From: Alteromonas aestuariivivens
Lineage (GTDB): Bacteria > Pseudomonadota > Gammaproteobacteria > Enterobacterales > Alteromonadaceae
Reading direction: 5' to 3'
Length of the DNA: 64,000 nucleotides
NCBI RefSeq assembly: GCF_003367475.1
Contig: NZ_QRHA01000001.1
Coordinates: 124,001-188,000 of the forward strand
In this document: in pieces, positions 48,349 to 56,971 of the stretch
Layout of the letters: each line of letters starts with the position of its first letter
Numbering within the stretch: position 1 is the stretch's first letter
Translations under genes and position numbers: made by a program
Notes under the pieces: model-generated
Told to the model about the DNA's origin: nothing
The model's database searches: none
What the model saw: the letters and a program-made list of their open reading frames with translations, nothing else

Positions 48349-49893
48349 TCACATATTTTTATTGTTGTTCTTGGTAATGAATTCGATCAGGGTACGGTGC
48401 GAAGGCAGATTTCTCGATAACTGTTCGCTAAGCACGCGATTGAGGGAAAACTGGCGTTGTGCCTGTTCGGTATCCTGAAGTGTCCGCGCCAGAAACGTCG
48501 GGTCTGTGCTTGCCTGCATTCCGTAAAGAATGTACCGGTAACTCTGGGCAGGGAACACCTCAGCAACATGACTGAAATCACTGTCCAGTGGTGGGCGGTA
48601 GCGCCACTCATCCAGCAAATCCAGCAGCGGAGCAGGGATGGTGTCTTCATTGCGGTTGGCCCGCCAGAATGCTTCGTCCCGGTTGCTGAGCACATAATGC
48701 AGTTTCAGAAAGGCAATCGTTTGCTGCCACTGGTACTCCAGTATCTGGTTGAAGCGTCTGGCAACCTTGTTCATCACCTGGATGGTGGCAGGGAGCTGGT
48801 CGGTCAGCAAGGTGGCGCTGCGTTCAATCAACATCAGTGCCGACGCTTCGAGAGGTTCCAGAAAACCGGCAGACAAGCCAATTGCGACACAGTTCTTGTG
48901 CCAGAAGCGCTTGCGATAACCTGTGGAGAAACGAATCTCGCGAACGGAGGTGTTACCTGTTTCGTCGCCGAGATAGTTCAGTAACTGGGCCGTGGCCTGG
49001 TCCGTGGAAAGGTAATGGGTGCTGAATACGTGGCCCACGCCACGACGGTTCTGCAGGCCAATGTCCCAAATCCAGCCGGCAGACTGTGCGGTCGACTGGG
49101 TATAACACTTTATGGGCTGATGCGGGTCGGAGTAAGGTTGCTGGCAAACCAGCGCACAATCGGCAAACAGGGTATCCGAACAATCCTGCAGTTCCACATT
49201 CAGCGCTTCGCCAATCAACAGGCCTTTGAATCCACTGCAATCCACAAACAGCTGGCCACTGATCGGGCCGTGTTTGCTGGTGTGTACCGCTTCAATTCCC
49301 TGGTTGTCGGACATCACCACATGGTTCACGTCATCTACAATATGCTGAACGCCGAGCTGTGTAACGGCATGATCCCGTAAAAGCTGCACAAAAAGCCCTG
49401 CGTCAAGGTGGTAGCCATAGTTGGCACTTTGACCGTTGTTGTCCTGCAACGGCCTGGGTCCAAGGCCAAGTTCACAAATGTGTGGCTGAAAGCACACGTC
49501 ATCTGCGTAGCTGCCGGTGGCGTAGCCGCTTAACCAGTAAGGTGTAATATCAATGCGTGCAGAGCCCTGCGGAGCGCTGAATGGGTGATAGTAACTGTCG
49601 CCACTGGCGTTTCGATGCCAGTCAACAAATTTACTGGCCTGTTTGAAAGCGGCATTTGCGCGGGAAAACAACTGCTGCTCGCTGATGCCGATGCGGGCCA
49701 GTGTTGCCCGCATGGTGGGCCAGGTGCCTTCGCCCACGCCAATTGGTGCAACTGTGTCTGATTCAATCAGGGTGATTTTCATCTCTTGCGGCGCAGATTT
49801 TACGCCGCGGTGTTTGGCAGCCAGCAGGCAGGCCGTTAGCCAGCCTGCGGTGCCGCCGCCCACAATAACAATGTGTTTGACGCTATTGCCCAT
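48349..49893 (-). CDS. Flavin-dependent tryptophan-halogenase-like protein
   Basis: A 514-aa protein of the PrnA/RebH family. The FAD-binding motif VGGGTAGWLTACLLA is at residues 11-25 and the lysine corresponding to PrnA Lys79 is present (Lys84 in AAFKQASKFVDW). The halogenase signature WxWxIP reads W-I-W-D-I-G (274-279), with glycine in place of proline. No flavin reductase or indole biosynthetic gene is nearby. Members in SapC/receptor loci have not been tied to tryptophan chlorination, and the real substrate is open. It lies 6 bp after the symporter gene, so sapC, this gene and the symporter form one operon. Confidence 0.88.
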   Translation of the reverse strand: MGNSVKHIVIVGGGTAGWLTACLLAAKHRGVKSAPQEMKITLIESDTVAPIGVGEGTWPTMRATLARIGISEQQLFSRANAAFKQASKFVDWHRNASGDSYYHPFSAPQGSARIDITPYWLSGYATGSYADDVCFQPHICELGLGPRPLQDNNGQSANYGYHLDAGLFVQLLRDHAVTQLGVQHIVDDVNHVVMSDNQGIEAVHTSKHGPISGQLFVDCSGFKGLLIGEALNVELQDCSDTLFADCALVCQQPYSDPHQPIKCYTQSTAQSAGWIWDIGLQNRRGVGHVFSTHYLSTDQATAQLLNYLGDETGNTSVREIRFSTGYRKRFWHKNCVAIGLSAGFLEPLEASALMLIERSATLLTDQLPATIQVMNKVARRFNQILEYQWQQTIAFLKLHYVLSNRDEAFWRANRNEDTIPAPLLDLLDEWRYRPPLDSDFSHVAEVFPAQSYRYILYGMQASTDPTFLARTLQDTEQAQRQFSLNRVLSEQLSRNLPSHRTLIEFITKNNNKNM

Positions 49894-49899
49894 TCACCA

Positions 49900-51369
49900 T
49901 TACGCCTCTTGGGTTAGATTGTCCACGTTGCTGTGGCCCATCAACCGGCCTCGCCATTGGGCTGATTGGCCAAACACAAGGCGGTTCACTGTCAGTGCTA
50001 CAGTAATACAGCTCACCAGGGTGACCAGCATCAGGTGAATGTAATGTAAGCCAAACGGCGCGTGGACGAAACTGAAAAACGCATAGAGCGCGACACCAAA
50101 AATGACCGAGAAGATCCCTGCATAGGGGTTCACATTGTTGAACAGCAAGCCAACGATGAAAATAGACAGAATTGGCATACTCATCAAACCCCAGAGCTGT
50201 TGCAGCAGGTTAATGATGCTTTCCGCCTGTGCATAAACCGGCACCATCAGCAAAGATACTATCGTCAGCAGTGCGGTAACGATGCCGCCCAGACGGGCCA
50301 CCTTGGGAGATTTATTAATATAGGCCTCGTGAATGTCACACACATACAAGGCGGTGGCGGAATTGAGGTTGCTGTTGTAGGTTGTGAGTACGGCGGCCGC
50401 CAGTGCTGCTGCAAACATACCTGACAGCCAATCCGGCAATACGTCGCCGACCAGGGTGCCGTAGGCTGCGTCGTTAATGTCGCCATACAGTTTGTAGGAA
50501 ATGATACCCGGTACCACAATGATCGCAGGCACAATGATAAATCGGATAATGGCCGCAGCGTACACGCCTTTTTGCGCTTCTTTCAGACTGGGAGCTGCCA
50601 TGGCCCGTTGGGTAATGGTCTGGTTAGTGCTCCAGTAAAATGTCTGGATGAAGATCATACCGGTAAGCAGGGTGTGCCAGGGCAGGGGGGAGTCACTGTC
50701 GCCTATCAGGGAGAGGCGTTCTTTAGGGATGCCGGAAAAGTCAAAATCAATGGCAACTAATGCCAGAACCATTACCAGAATGGCCATTGCCAGCAACAAT
50801 ACACCCGAGTAGGTGTCGGATACCGCAACCGCTCGAAGGCCTCCGAATATGGCGTACAAAGCGCCGACAAGCGCAAACGCAGTGGCAACCCACATCAGTG
50901 GCAGGTCGAGGCCGAACATGCTGATCATGAACAGTGAGCCGGAATAGATTACCGCCGGCATGAAAATCAGGCTTGAGCCGAGGAAAAACAGCAGGCCGAT
51001 AAGAGCACGTATGTGTTTGTTGTTATAACGTTTTTCCAGCAGTTCAGTGGTAGTGGTGCACTGATAGTGGTAGTAAACCGGCAAAAAAACCTTGGCCAGA
51101 ATCATCAGCCCGGCAACCGCAGCGAATTCCCACCAGGCCAGCAAGGCCATCTGATTGCCGTTCATGCCCACCAGTTGATCGGTGCTGAGGTTGGTGAGTG
51201 TGATGGAGCCGGCCACGAATATCCAGGTCAACCCGCCGCCAGCCAGAAAGTATTCTTTGTTTTCGCTGGAACTACTGTGGCCGTGACCACGACATTTGAG
51301 ATAGGTCAGTAAACCAATTAAGGCTGTGACAATAATAAAAACAAGGACTTGGGTAACAGTGCCCGACAC
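49900..51369 (-). CDS. Sodium:solute symporter (SSS family, sugar type)
   Basis: A 489-aa inner-membrane carrier with about 13-14 hydrophobic helices. The SSS pattern is visible: EYFLAGGGLTWIFVAGSITLTNLSTDQLVGMNG at the start and FYWSTNQTITQRAMAAPS in the middle, both close to SglT-type Na+/galactose and related sugar symporters. The GTG at 51369 is chosen because AAGGAG lies six bases upstream; the TTG 27 bp earlier has none. It follows the receptor gene after a hairpin. Transport of the galactosides taken up by the receptor is inferred. Confidence 0.92.
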   Translation of the reverse strand: MSGTVTQVLVFIIVTALIGLLTYLKCRGHGHSSSSENKEYFLAGGGLTWIFVAGSITLTNLSTDQLVGMNGNQMALLAWWEFAAVAGLMILAKVFLPVYYHYQCTTTTELLEKRYNNKHIRALIGLLFFLGSSLIFMPAVIYSGSLFMISMFGLDLPLMWVATAFALVGALYAIFGGLRAVAVSDTYSGVLLLAMAILVMVLALVAIDFDFSGIPKERLSLIGDSDSPLPWHTLLTGMIFIQTFYWSTNQTITQRAMAAPSLKEAQKGVYAAAIIRFIIVPAIIVVPGIISYKLYGDINDAAYGTLVGDVLPDWLSGMFAAALAAAVLTTYNSNLNSATALYVCDIHEAYINKSPKVARLGGIVTALLTIVSLLMVPVYAQAESIINLLQQLWGLMSMPILSIFIVGLLFNNVNPYAGIFSVIFGVALYAFFSFVHAPFGLHYIHLMLVTLVSCITVALTVNRLVFGQSAQWRGRLMGHSNVDNLTQEA

Positions 51370-51389
51370 AGGAAACTCCTTACTCGAAA

Positions 51390-51416
51390 ACAACAAAAGG
51401 GGGCGCGGAGCCCCCT
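51390..51416 (-). terminator. Intrinsic terminator or attenuator between receptor and symporter genes
   Basis: On the minus strand AGGGGGC pairs with GCCCCCT around a 5-base loop and is followed by TTTTGTTGTTTT. It begins 18 bp after the receptor stop and 21 bp before the symporter start. Partial read-through would set the receptor well above the downstream genes. Confidence 0.8.
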
Positions 51417-51433
51417 GTTAATGACTAACTTTT

Positions 51434-54202
51434 TTAGAAAGTAGCCCGTACGCCCAGAGCGTAACGTGCGCCATCGTCTACCAGCTGCACAAACTGCTCC
51501 TGGTAGCGACCGTAGCGATGCAGTTCTTCACCGGTTACGTTAATGCCTTCGAAGAATACTGTGAAGGTCTCATTGATGTCGTAACTGGCGCTTACATCCA
51601 CCTGAGTGTAGGTGTCAGTGAAGCGAGGCTCGATACCACCCAGCGGGCTGACCAGATCCTGCATGAACGCTTCGCGGTTGTTCAGGGCAACACGGGCCTG
51701 GAAGGCATCTTTTTCGTAGAATACCGTCAGGTTTTGTGAGTCACCCAGACCAGGCAGTGCGAAAATCTGGTTTGTGTTGCTGGCATCAAATTCTGCATCA
51801 CTGTTTACAAAAGTAGCGTTGGCCTGAATACCAAAACCGCTTTCCAGTGTGTGCAACCAGGCAATTTCCAAACCGTCTACATTGGCCACTTCACCGTTAC
51901 GAGGGCGGCGAACGTCAAAGTCGTAGGCTCCGCTGTCCAGGTTCAGGGTTTCAGACTCAACGGTAGCGATAATGAAGTCTTCCACTTCTTTCTGGAAGAA
52001 GGCCGCCGCCAGGTAACTGGTGTCGTCGTAGTACCATTCTGCTGAAACATCCCAGTTGGTGGAAAGGAATGGTTTCAGTTCGGTGTTACCTGCCTGGGCC
52101 TGCAACTGGTTAGGACGGGCCACGGTAACGTTGAACACCGGTACCATGTCACCCATGGTAGGACGGGTAAGAGTCTGGGAGAATCCAAAGCGCAGCATGA
52201 ACTCGTCGGTTACAGCCAGTTTAGCGTTCAGGTTAGGCAACAGGTTGCTGTAGCTGGCACTTTCTTCGATGATATCGCCCACTTCCGTTTCGTACACCAC
52301 ATTCAGGTCGGACGGGTCATTAGGAATGGGTTCCAGATCTTTTACAATCTGACCAATGCCGCTGACGCTGGTGTCTGTTTCGCTGTAACGGAAGCCGAAG
52401 TTGATATCCAGAGGCATATCAGCAACTTCAGTCGCAAAGAAGAACTGTGCATAGGTGCTGAACACTTCTTCGCTCACGGTGAATGAGTCGTTACCCAGCG
52501 GTGGGTTGTCGAGGTTGGTGGCAGCAAGTGCAGCCTGAACATCGCTCAGAGCCTGCCCGGTTGCGTCGGCAATTTGCTGTGCCGCAGCGTCGGAAGTTGC
52601 GTACTCAAAGAAGGCTTCCGGGTCGTAAGTCAGCCACTGGTTCGGTACGCCGCCAAAGAAGTTTTGTGCACTGAACTCAGACAGGTAATCGTCTGGCAGG
52701 TCGAACTGATAACCGCAGTAAATGTTACAGGCACTGGCAAAACGTCGCTGGTTTTGCTTCTCACGGTCCTGGAAGTAGACGCCGAATTCCATTTTGCTGA
52801 ATACGGTCAGTTCTTCCGGTATCCAGGTGAAATCCGCGCGGTATTCGTTGATCGTATCTTCGGTATCAAAGCCATTGCGCTCGTTGTAGTGCATGCGGCC
52901 TGCAGGTTTGTTCAGCAACGCTTCTGAGCCACCGTTTACGGTAAGAGACGGTACAGAACCGCTGTAATCAATGCTGTAATCGTTGTTGTAACCGACAACA
53001 GTGAAGTAGTTTCTTCCACCGCTGTTGTCTTCTGCAGTTGAGGTAGAAATGTCAAACTCACCGGACAGGGTGTCGCTGATGATCCATTCGAAATTAGCAC
53101 CGAATGCCTGAATGGTAACATCACGGCCGTAGCGACGCTGAATGAAGTCAGTAGCACCACCTACGCCGCCAACCACAGTGCTGTCCATGCTGGCCACACT
53201 GCCGTTTTCGGTAAATTCCAGGTTATCCAGGTTGCTGTCTGAGAACCAGTGGCCCACGCTGCTGGCATCGGAGTCGACTTCAAACTTGGAAATCATACCG
53301 TCCAGGGTCAGTGTCATATTGTCATTGGGCATGTATTGGCCCACCAGGGTAGCCGTTGTGCGCTCCCGATCTGCCATGTCAACGATTTGGTCGAAGTTCT
53401 GTGGCACGTAAACGTCATTGAACTGTGCAGTCTCTGCATACGCAGGGTTATCCAGTTCTGAGCGGTTGGTCAGGCTTACACCCGGGCGCCAGTAGCGGGT
53501 CTCGAGAACATTGGTTTGTGATTTACGCTGCTGGAATGACGCAGAAGCCAATACGCCAATGGTGCCATCGGCAAAGGTGTTCGACACCAGGCCGGACATC
53601 TGCGGAGTCACTTCCTCAGCAACATCCTCGTACATACCTTTTACGCTGGCAGCAGCTTTGAAGCCATCAAAGTCGAAAGGGCGAGCGGTGGTCAGTTCTA
53701 CGGTGGCACCTATGCCGCCTTCCTGCATAGAAGCCATCGGGCTCTTGTAAACGTTTGCACCGCTGATGAGTTCGGCAGGCAGAGTATCAAAACTGAAAGC
53801 ACGCCCCTGGTTTTCGGTTGCAAGCTGACGGCCGTTAACCAGTACGGTGTTGAATTCAGGGCCAAAGCCGCGCACGGTAATGAACTGACCTTCGCCGCCG
53901 CTTCTGTCAATGGCTACACCGGTAATGCGTTGCAGTGATTCTGCAACGTTCTGATCCGGGAATTTACCCAGGTCTTCGGCGGTGATGCCATCGGAAACTA
54001 CGTCGGAAGCTTTTTTGTCCAGCATGGAAGCTTTCAGTGAGCTGGTAAAGCCTCGAACTTCGATCACTTCCACAACATTCTCGGAAGATGCTGGAGTCTG
54101 TGCAAGGGCAACGGGTGCTTGTAGGGCTGACGCAATCGCAATTCCCACAAGGGTGCGTTTGGACAGAGGGTTGGTGCGAGACGACATGGTTGCTTTTGTC
54201 AT
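51434..54202 (-). CDS. TonB-dependent outer-membrane receptor (carbohydrate-locus type)
   Basis: A 922-aa receptor. The ATG at 54202 (MTKATMSSRTNPLSKRTLVG) follows GGAG; the frame extends 8 codons upstream without a site. The signal peptide ends at VALAQ, then a plug domain (about 45-170: EVIEVRGFTSSLKASMLDKK, DLGKFPDQNVAESLQRITGVAIDR, GEGQFITVRGFGPEFNTVLVNGRQ) and a 22-strand barrel ending in ARYALGVRATF with the aromatic C-terminal residue. The plug sequence is that of the large receptors for oligosaccharides in Alteromonadales and Caulobacterales rather than siderophore receptors. Linkage to a sugar symporter and galactosidases supports galactoside import. Confidence 0.93.
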   Translation of the reverse strand: MTKATMSSRTNPLSKRTLVGIAIASALQAPVALAQTPASSENVVEVIEVRGFTSSLKASMLDKKASDVVSDGITAEDLGKFPDQNVAESLQRITGVAIDRSGGEGQFITVRGFGPEFNTVLVNGRQLATENQGRAFSFDTLPAELISGANVYKSPMASMQEGGIGATVELTTARPFDFDGFKAAASVKGMYEDVAEEVTPQMSGLVSNTFADGTIGVLASASFQQRKSQTNVLETRYWRPGVSLTNRSELDNPAYAETAQFNDVYVPQNFDQIVDMADRERTTATLVGQYMPNDNMTLTLDGMISKFEVDSDASSVGHWFSDSNLDNLEFTENGSVASMDSTVVGGVGGATDFIQRRYGRDVTIQAFGANFEWIISDTLSGEFDISTSTAEDNSGGRNYFTVVGYNNDYSIDYSGSVPSLTVNGGSEALLNKPAGRMHYNERNGFDTEDTINEYRADFTWIPEELTVFSKMEFGVYFQDREKQNQRRFASACNIYCGYQFDLPDDYLSEFSAQNFFGGVPNQWLTYDPEAFFEYATSDAAAQQIADATGQALSDVQAALAATNLDNPPLGNDSFTVSEEVFSTYAQFFFATEVADMPLDINFGFRYSETDTSVSGIGQIVKDLEPIPNDPSDLNVVYETEVGDIIEESASYSNLLPNLNAKLAVTDEFMLRFGFSQTLTRPTMGDMVPVFNVTVARPNQLQAQAGNTELKPFLSTNWDVSAEWYYDDTSYLAAAFFQKEVEDFIIATVESETLNLDSGAYDFDVRRPRNGEVANVDGLEIAWLHTLESGFGIQANATFVNSDAEFDASNTNQIFALPGLGDSQNLTVFYEKDAFQARVALNNREAFMQDLVSPLGGIEPRFTDTYTQVDVSASYDINETFTVFFEGINVTGEELHRYGRYQEQFVQLVDDGARYALGVRATF

Positions 54203-54374
54203 AGTGTTTTCTCCGTGTGCAGGCAATTATTTATCCTATTTATATTATAAATAATGCAAAGCTGATGGATTACTGGATGAATTAACAATAAATTCACACA
54301 CATTTTTCGCTAACAGTTTTTATGCTTTTTTAAGTTATTGAAATATATGTTTAAAATCAGAATTCTGGCTCGGT

Positions 54375-54384
54375 TAAACGTTTT
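54375..54384. promoter_or_regulatory. Candidate LacI-family operator upstream of the receptor gene
   Basis: TAAACGTTTT (context GGTTAAACGTTTTCC), a near-perfect CG-centred palindrome 173 bp upstream of the receptor start. It matches the TAAACGTTTA site in front of lacZ in nine of ten positions. Confidence 0.45.
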
Positions 54385-54470
54385 CCTTATCTGATTTCAA
54401 GATACTAACACAACTTTTGGTTGTAATGACAATGTTAAGTAAAAAATTAGTTAAAAAAATTGACCAAAAA

Positions 54471-55970
54471 TTAACCTGGCCGGGTTAACCGGCTCAGAGT
54501 TCGGTCTACCGCATCGCGCCAGCGGGCGTAAGCCTGGTCACGTTCACCTTTACTAAGGCGCGGTTTGAATCGGGTTTCGCATTGCCACTGGCGCGTTACC
54601 TGATCAACGGAAACATAGATCCCCGCCTGGTGCCCGGCCAGGTAGGCGGCACCCAATGCTGTGGTTTCGGTTACTTTGGGGCGCTCGACTTCAGCACCAA
54701 GAATGTCGGCGAGAAAGCCCATAACCCAGTCGTTGTTCGACATGCCACCATCCACCCGTAACGTGGTCGGGCGTGCACCGTCACTTTCCATGGCTTTTTG
54801 CAGATCCTTGGTTTGATAACACACAGACTGCAGGCCAGCGGCAACCAGTTCGTTGATTCCGGTATCCCGGGTAAGGCCGAAAATTGCGCCGCGGGCGTCC
54901 GGGTCCCAGTAGGGAGCCCCTAATCCGGTAAAGGCGGGAACCAGAAAAACTCCGCTGTCCTGCCGTGCACTTTTAGCCAGTGCTTCACTTTCAGATGCAC
55001 TGGAAAGCAGTTTCAGACCGTCGCGAAGCCACTGCACGGTGGCACCTGCCATGAATATGCTGCCTTCCAGAGCATAATGAGTTTTACCGTTGATCCGGTA
55101 GGCTACGGTGGTCAGCAGTCTGTGGCTGGATTTTAGCGGAGTTTCACCGGTATTGAGCATCATGAAACAGCCGGTGCCATAGGTACTTTTTGCCATGCCT
55201 TTTTCAAAGCAGGCCTGGCCTACGAGCGCCGCCTGCTGATCCCCGGCCACGCCCTGAATGGGAATGGGGTGTCCCAGCCATTCGGCATCAATGCTACCGA
55301 ATTCGGCAGCGCTGTCTTCGACGGTGGGTAACATTGCGGCAGGGATGTTAAATGCTTTTAGCAGCCTTTCGTCCCATTGCTGGCGATGAATGTCGAAAAG
55401 CATGGTACGGGACGCGTTGGTGGCATCGGTTTTATGGCTTTGCCCCTTCGTAAGCCGCCAGATCAGGAAAGTATCTATGGTACCGAACAGCAGTTCTCCG
55501 CGTTCAGCCTTATCTCTTGCACCGTCAACTTCATCGAGGATCCACTGGATTTTGGTCGCGGAAAAATAGGGATCAACCAGCAAGCCGGTTGCTTCTGTAA
55601 TATAGGAGGTGAGCTCGTTGTCCTGGCTGATGGATTTGCATCGAGCCGAGGTGCGCCTGTCCTGCCAAACTATTGCAGGATAAATTGGCTCGCCGGTATT
55701 CCGGTCCCAAACGAGCGTGGTTTCACGCTGATTGGTTATACCAGCAGTGGCAATATCGGCCGGCGTTAAGCCAGATTCGTTGAATACATCGCGAAGCGTT
55801 GTCAGAACGCTGGACCAGATTTCCCCGGCATCGTGTTCAACCCACCCTTCTTGGGGATAGTGTTGCGGAAATTCCTGCTGTGCGATGGATTTGATTGTTC
55901 CATCAGCAGCGAAAATGATAGCTCTCGAACTGGTTGTGCCCTGATCTATCGCCAGTATGTACTTATCCAA
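54471..55970 (-). CDS. glpK: Glycerol kinase GlpK
   Basis: FGGY-family kinase phosphorylating glycerol to glycerol-3-phosphate. The start is the TTG at 55970, preceded by AAGGAGG, giving 499 aa (E. coli 502) with N-terminus [19 protein letters not shown]. Upstream frame extension has no ribosome site. Motifs: [18 protein letters not shown], the catalytic-site [11 protein letters not shown] region, [19 protein letters not shown], and the FGGY C-terminal signature [20 protein letters not shown]. It diverges from glpR across a GlpR operator. No glpF is adjacent. Confidence 0.97.
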   Translation of the reverse strand: MDKYILAIDQGTTSSRAIIFAADGTIKSIAQQEFPQHYPQEGWVEHDAGEIWSSVLTTLRDVFNESGLTPADIATAGITNQRETTLVWDRNTGEPIYPAIVWQDRRTSARCKSISQDNELTSYITEATGLLVDPYFSATKIQWILDEVDGARDKAERGELLFGTIDTFLIWRLTKGQSHKTDATNASRTMLFDIHRQQWDERLLKAFNIPAAMLPTVEDSAAEFGSIDAEWLGHPIPIQGVAGDQQAALVGQACFEKGMAKSTYGTGCFMMLNTGETPLKSSHRLLTTVAYRINGKTHYALEGSIFMAGATVQWLRDGLKLLSSASESEALAKSARQDSGVFLVPAFTGLGAPYWDPDARGAIFGLTRDTGINELVAAGLQSVCYQTKDLQKAMESDGARPTTLRVDGGMSNNDWVMGFLADILGAEVERPKVTETTALGAAYLAGHQAGIYVSVDQVTRQWQCETRFKPRLSKGERDQAYARWRDAVDRTLSRLTRPG

Positions 55971-56032
55971 AACGGCCTCCTTAGTATCGCAAGGGGCGAT
56001 AGTGCACGATTTACAGTAAATTAACAACATTA

Positions 56033-56052
56033 AATTTTCGATATCGAACATT
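56033..56052. promoter_or_regulatory. GlpR operator between glpK and glpR
   Basis: AATTTTCGATATCGAACATT matches the E. coli GlpR consensus WATGTTCGWTAWCGAACATW at 19 of 20 positions. A further half-site (TGTTCGTTA) follows at 56056-56064. It lies 63 bp upstream of glpK and 72 bp upstream of glpR, so GlpR would control both genes. Confidence 0.85.
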
Positions 56053-56123
56053 TTGTGTTCGTTACCGCGTTTTTTGTTCCGGCTATTCAGGTATACTCAA
56101 CAAAAAACTACCAGAGGTTTGCC

Positions 56124-56882
56124 ATGAATCAGGCACAGCGACATGAAAAGATTGTCGATTTGATCAAGCAGCAGGGCTTTATGTCCATTGATGAACTTGT
56201 CGAACGGTGTGAAGTAACGCCCCAGACTATTCGACGGGATCTTAATCAACTTGCCGAAGGCGGTGTGGTGTGCCGCTATCATGGTGGGGCAGGCATCAAT
56301 AAGAGTTGGGAGAACACACCTTACCAGGAAAGAAAATCCTACAACCGGCAGGTAAAGGAACGTATAGCTATCGCCGTTGCGAATATGATCCCCGATGGAG
56401 CTTCGTTGTTTATCAATATAGGCACCACTACGGAGATGATCGCGACCAAGTTGCTGAACCATAAGAATTTGCATGTTGTGACCAACAATCTGCACGTAGC
56501 CAGCATCTTATCGGCAAAGGAAGATTTTACCGTAATCATTGCCGCAGGTGAGGTTCGCTATCGTGACGGTGGAATCATCGGCGAAGCAACCTGTGATTTT
56601 ATCAGCCAGTTCAGAATGGATTTTGGCATTATCGGGATAAGCGGGATCAGTAGCGACGGCGCATTGCTCGACTTTGATTTTCGTGAGGTGAAAGTTTCCC
56701 AGGCGATTCTTAAACACACCCGCAAAGCCATACTGGCTGCTGATTACAGCAAGTTCGAGCGTCACGCCATGGTTGAGCAGGGGCACTTGTCACAGGTGGA
56801 TTACCTTGTTTGTGACAAAACGCCGCCCGCGCCAATCTCAAAAATCATCAAGGAAAATAATATTACGTTCGTAAAGGCGTGA
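56124..56882 (+). CDS. glpR: Glycerol-3-phosphate regulon repressor GlpR (DeoR family)
   Basis: DeoR-family repressor released by glycerol-3-phosphate. From the ATG at 56124 (AGAGG upstream) the product is 252 aa, the same length as E. coli GlpR: N-terminal helix-turn-helix RHEKIVDLIKQQGFMSIDEL with VTPQTIRRDLNQLAEGG, then the phosphosugar-sensing domain (NIGTTTEMIATKL, MDFGIIGISGISSDGALLDFDFREV). It is divergent from glpK over the operator at 56033 and 89 bp upstream of glpD. Confidence 0.96.
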   Translation: MNQAQRHEKIVDLIKQQGFMSIDELVERCEVTPQTIRRDLNQLAEGGVVCRYHGGAGINKSWENTPYQERKSYNRQVKERIAIAVANMIPDGASLFINIGTTTEMIATKLLNHKNLHVVTNNLHVASILSAKEDFTVIIAAGEVRYRDGGIIGEATCDFISQFRMDFGIIGISGISSDGALLDFDFREVKVSQAILKHTRKAILAADYSKFERHAMVEQGHLSQVDYLVCDKTPPAPISKIIKENNITFVKA

Positions 56883-56894
56883 ATGTTTTCTTAA

Positions 56895-56904
56895 ATGTTC
56901 GTTT
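56895..56904. promoter_or_regulatory. GlpR-like half-site upstream of glpD
   Basis: ATGTTCGTTT matches the left half of the GlpR consensus (ATGTTCGWTA) with one difference, 68 bp before glpD. ACATGTTTTCG follows 16 bp downstream as a weaker second half. It would give glpD its own GlpR control. Confidence 0.5.
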
Positions 56905-56971
56905 GTGTTGACATGTTTTCGTTTTGGCGTTCAAATGCTCACATTGTTGATGTGAATATAAGGTTGCAATT

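Noticed and set aside
53749-53756. AAACGTTT inside the receptor gene
   Set aside because: Coding sequence; similar octamers at 9194 and 11205 are in unrelated genes, so the octamer alone is not evidence of a LacI site.
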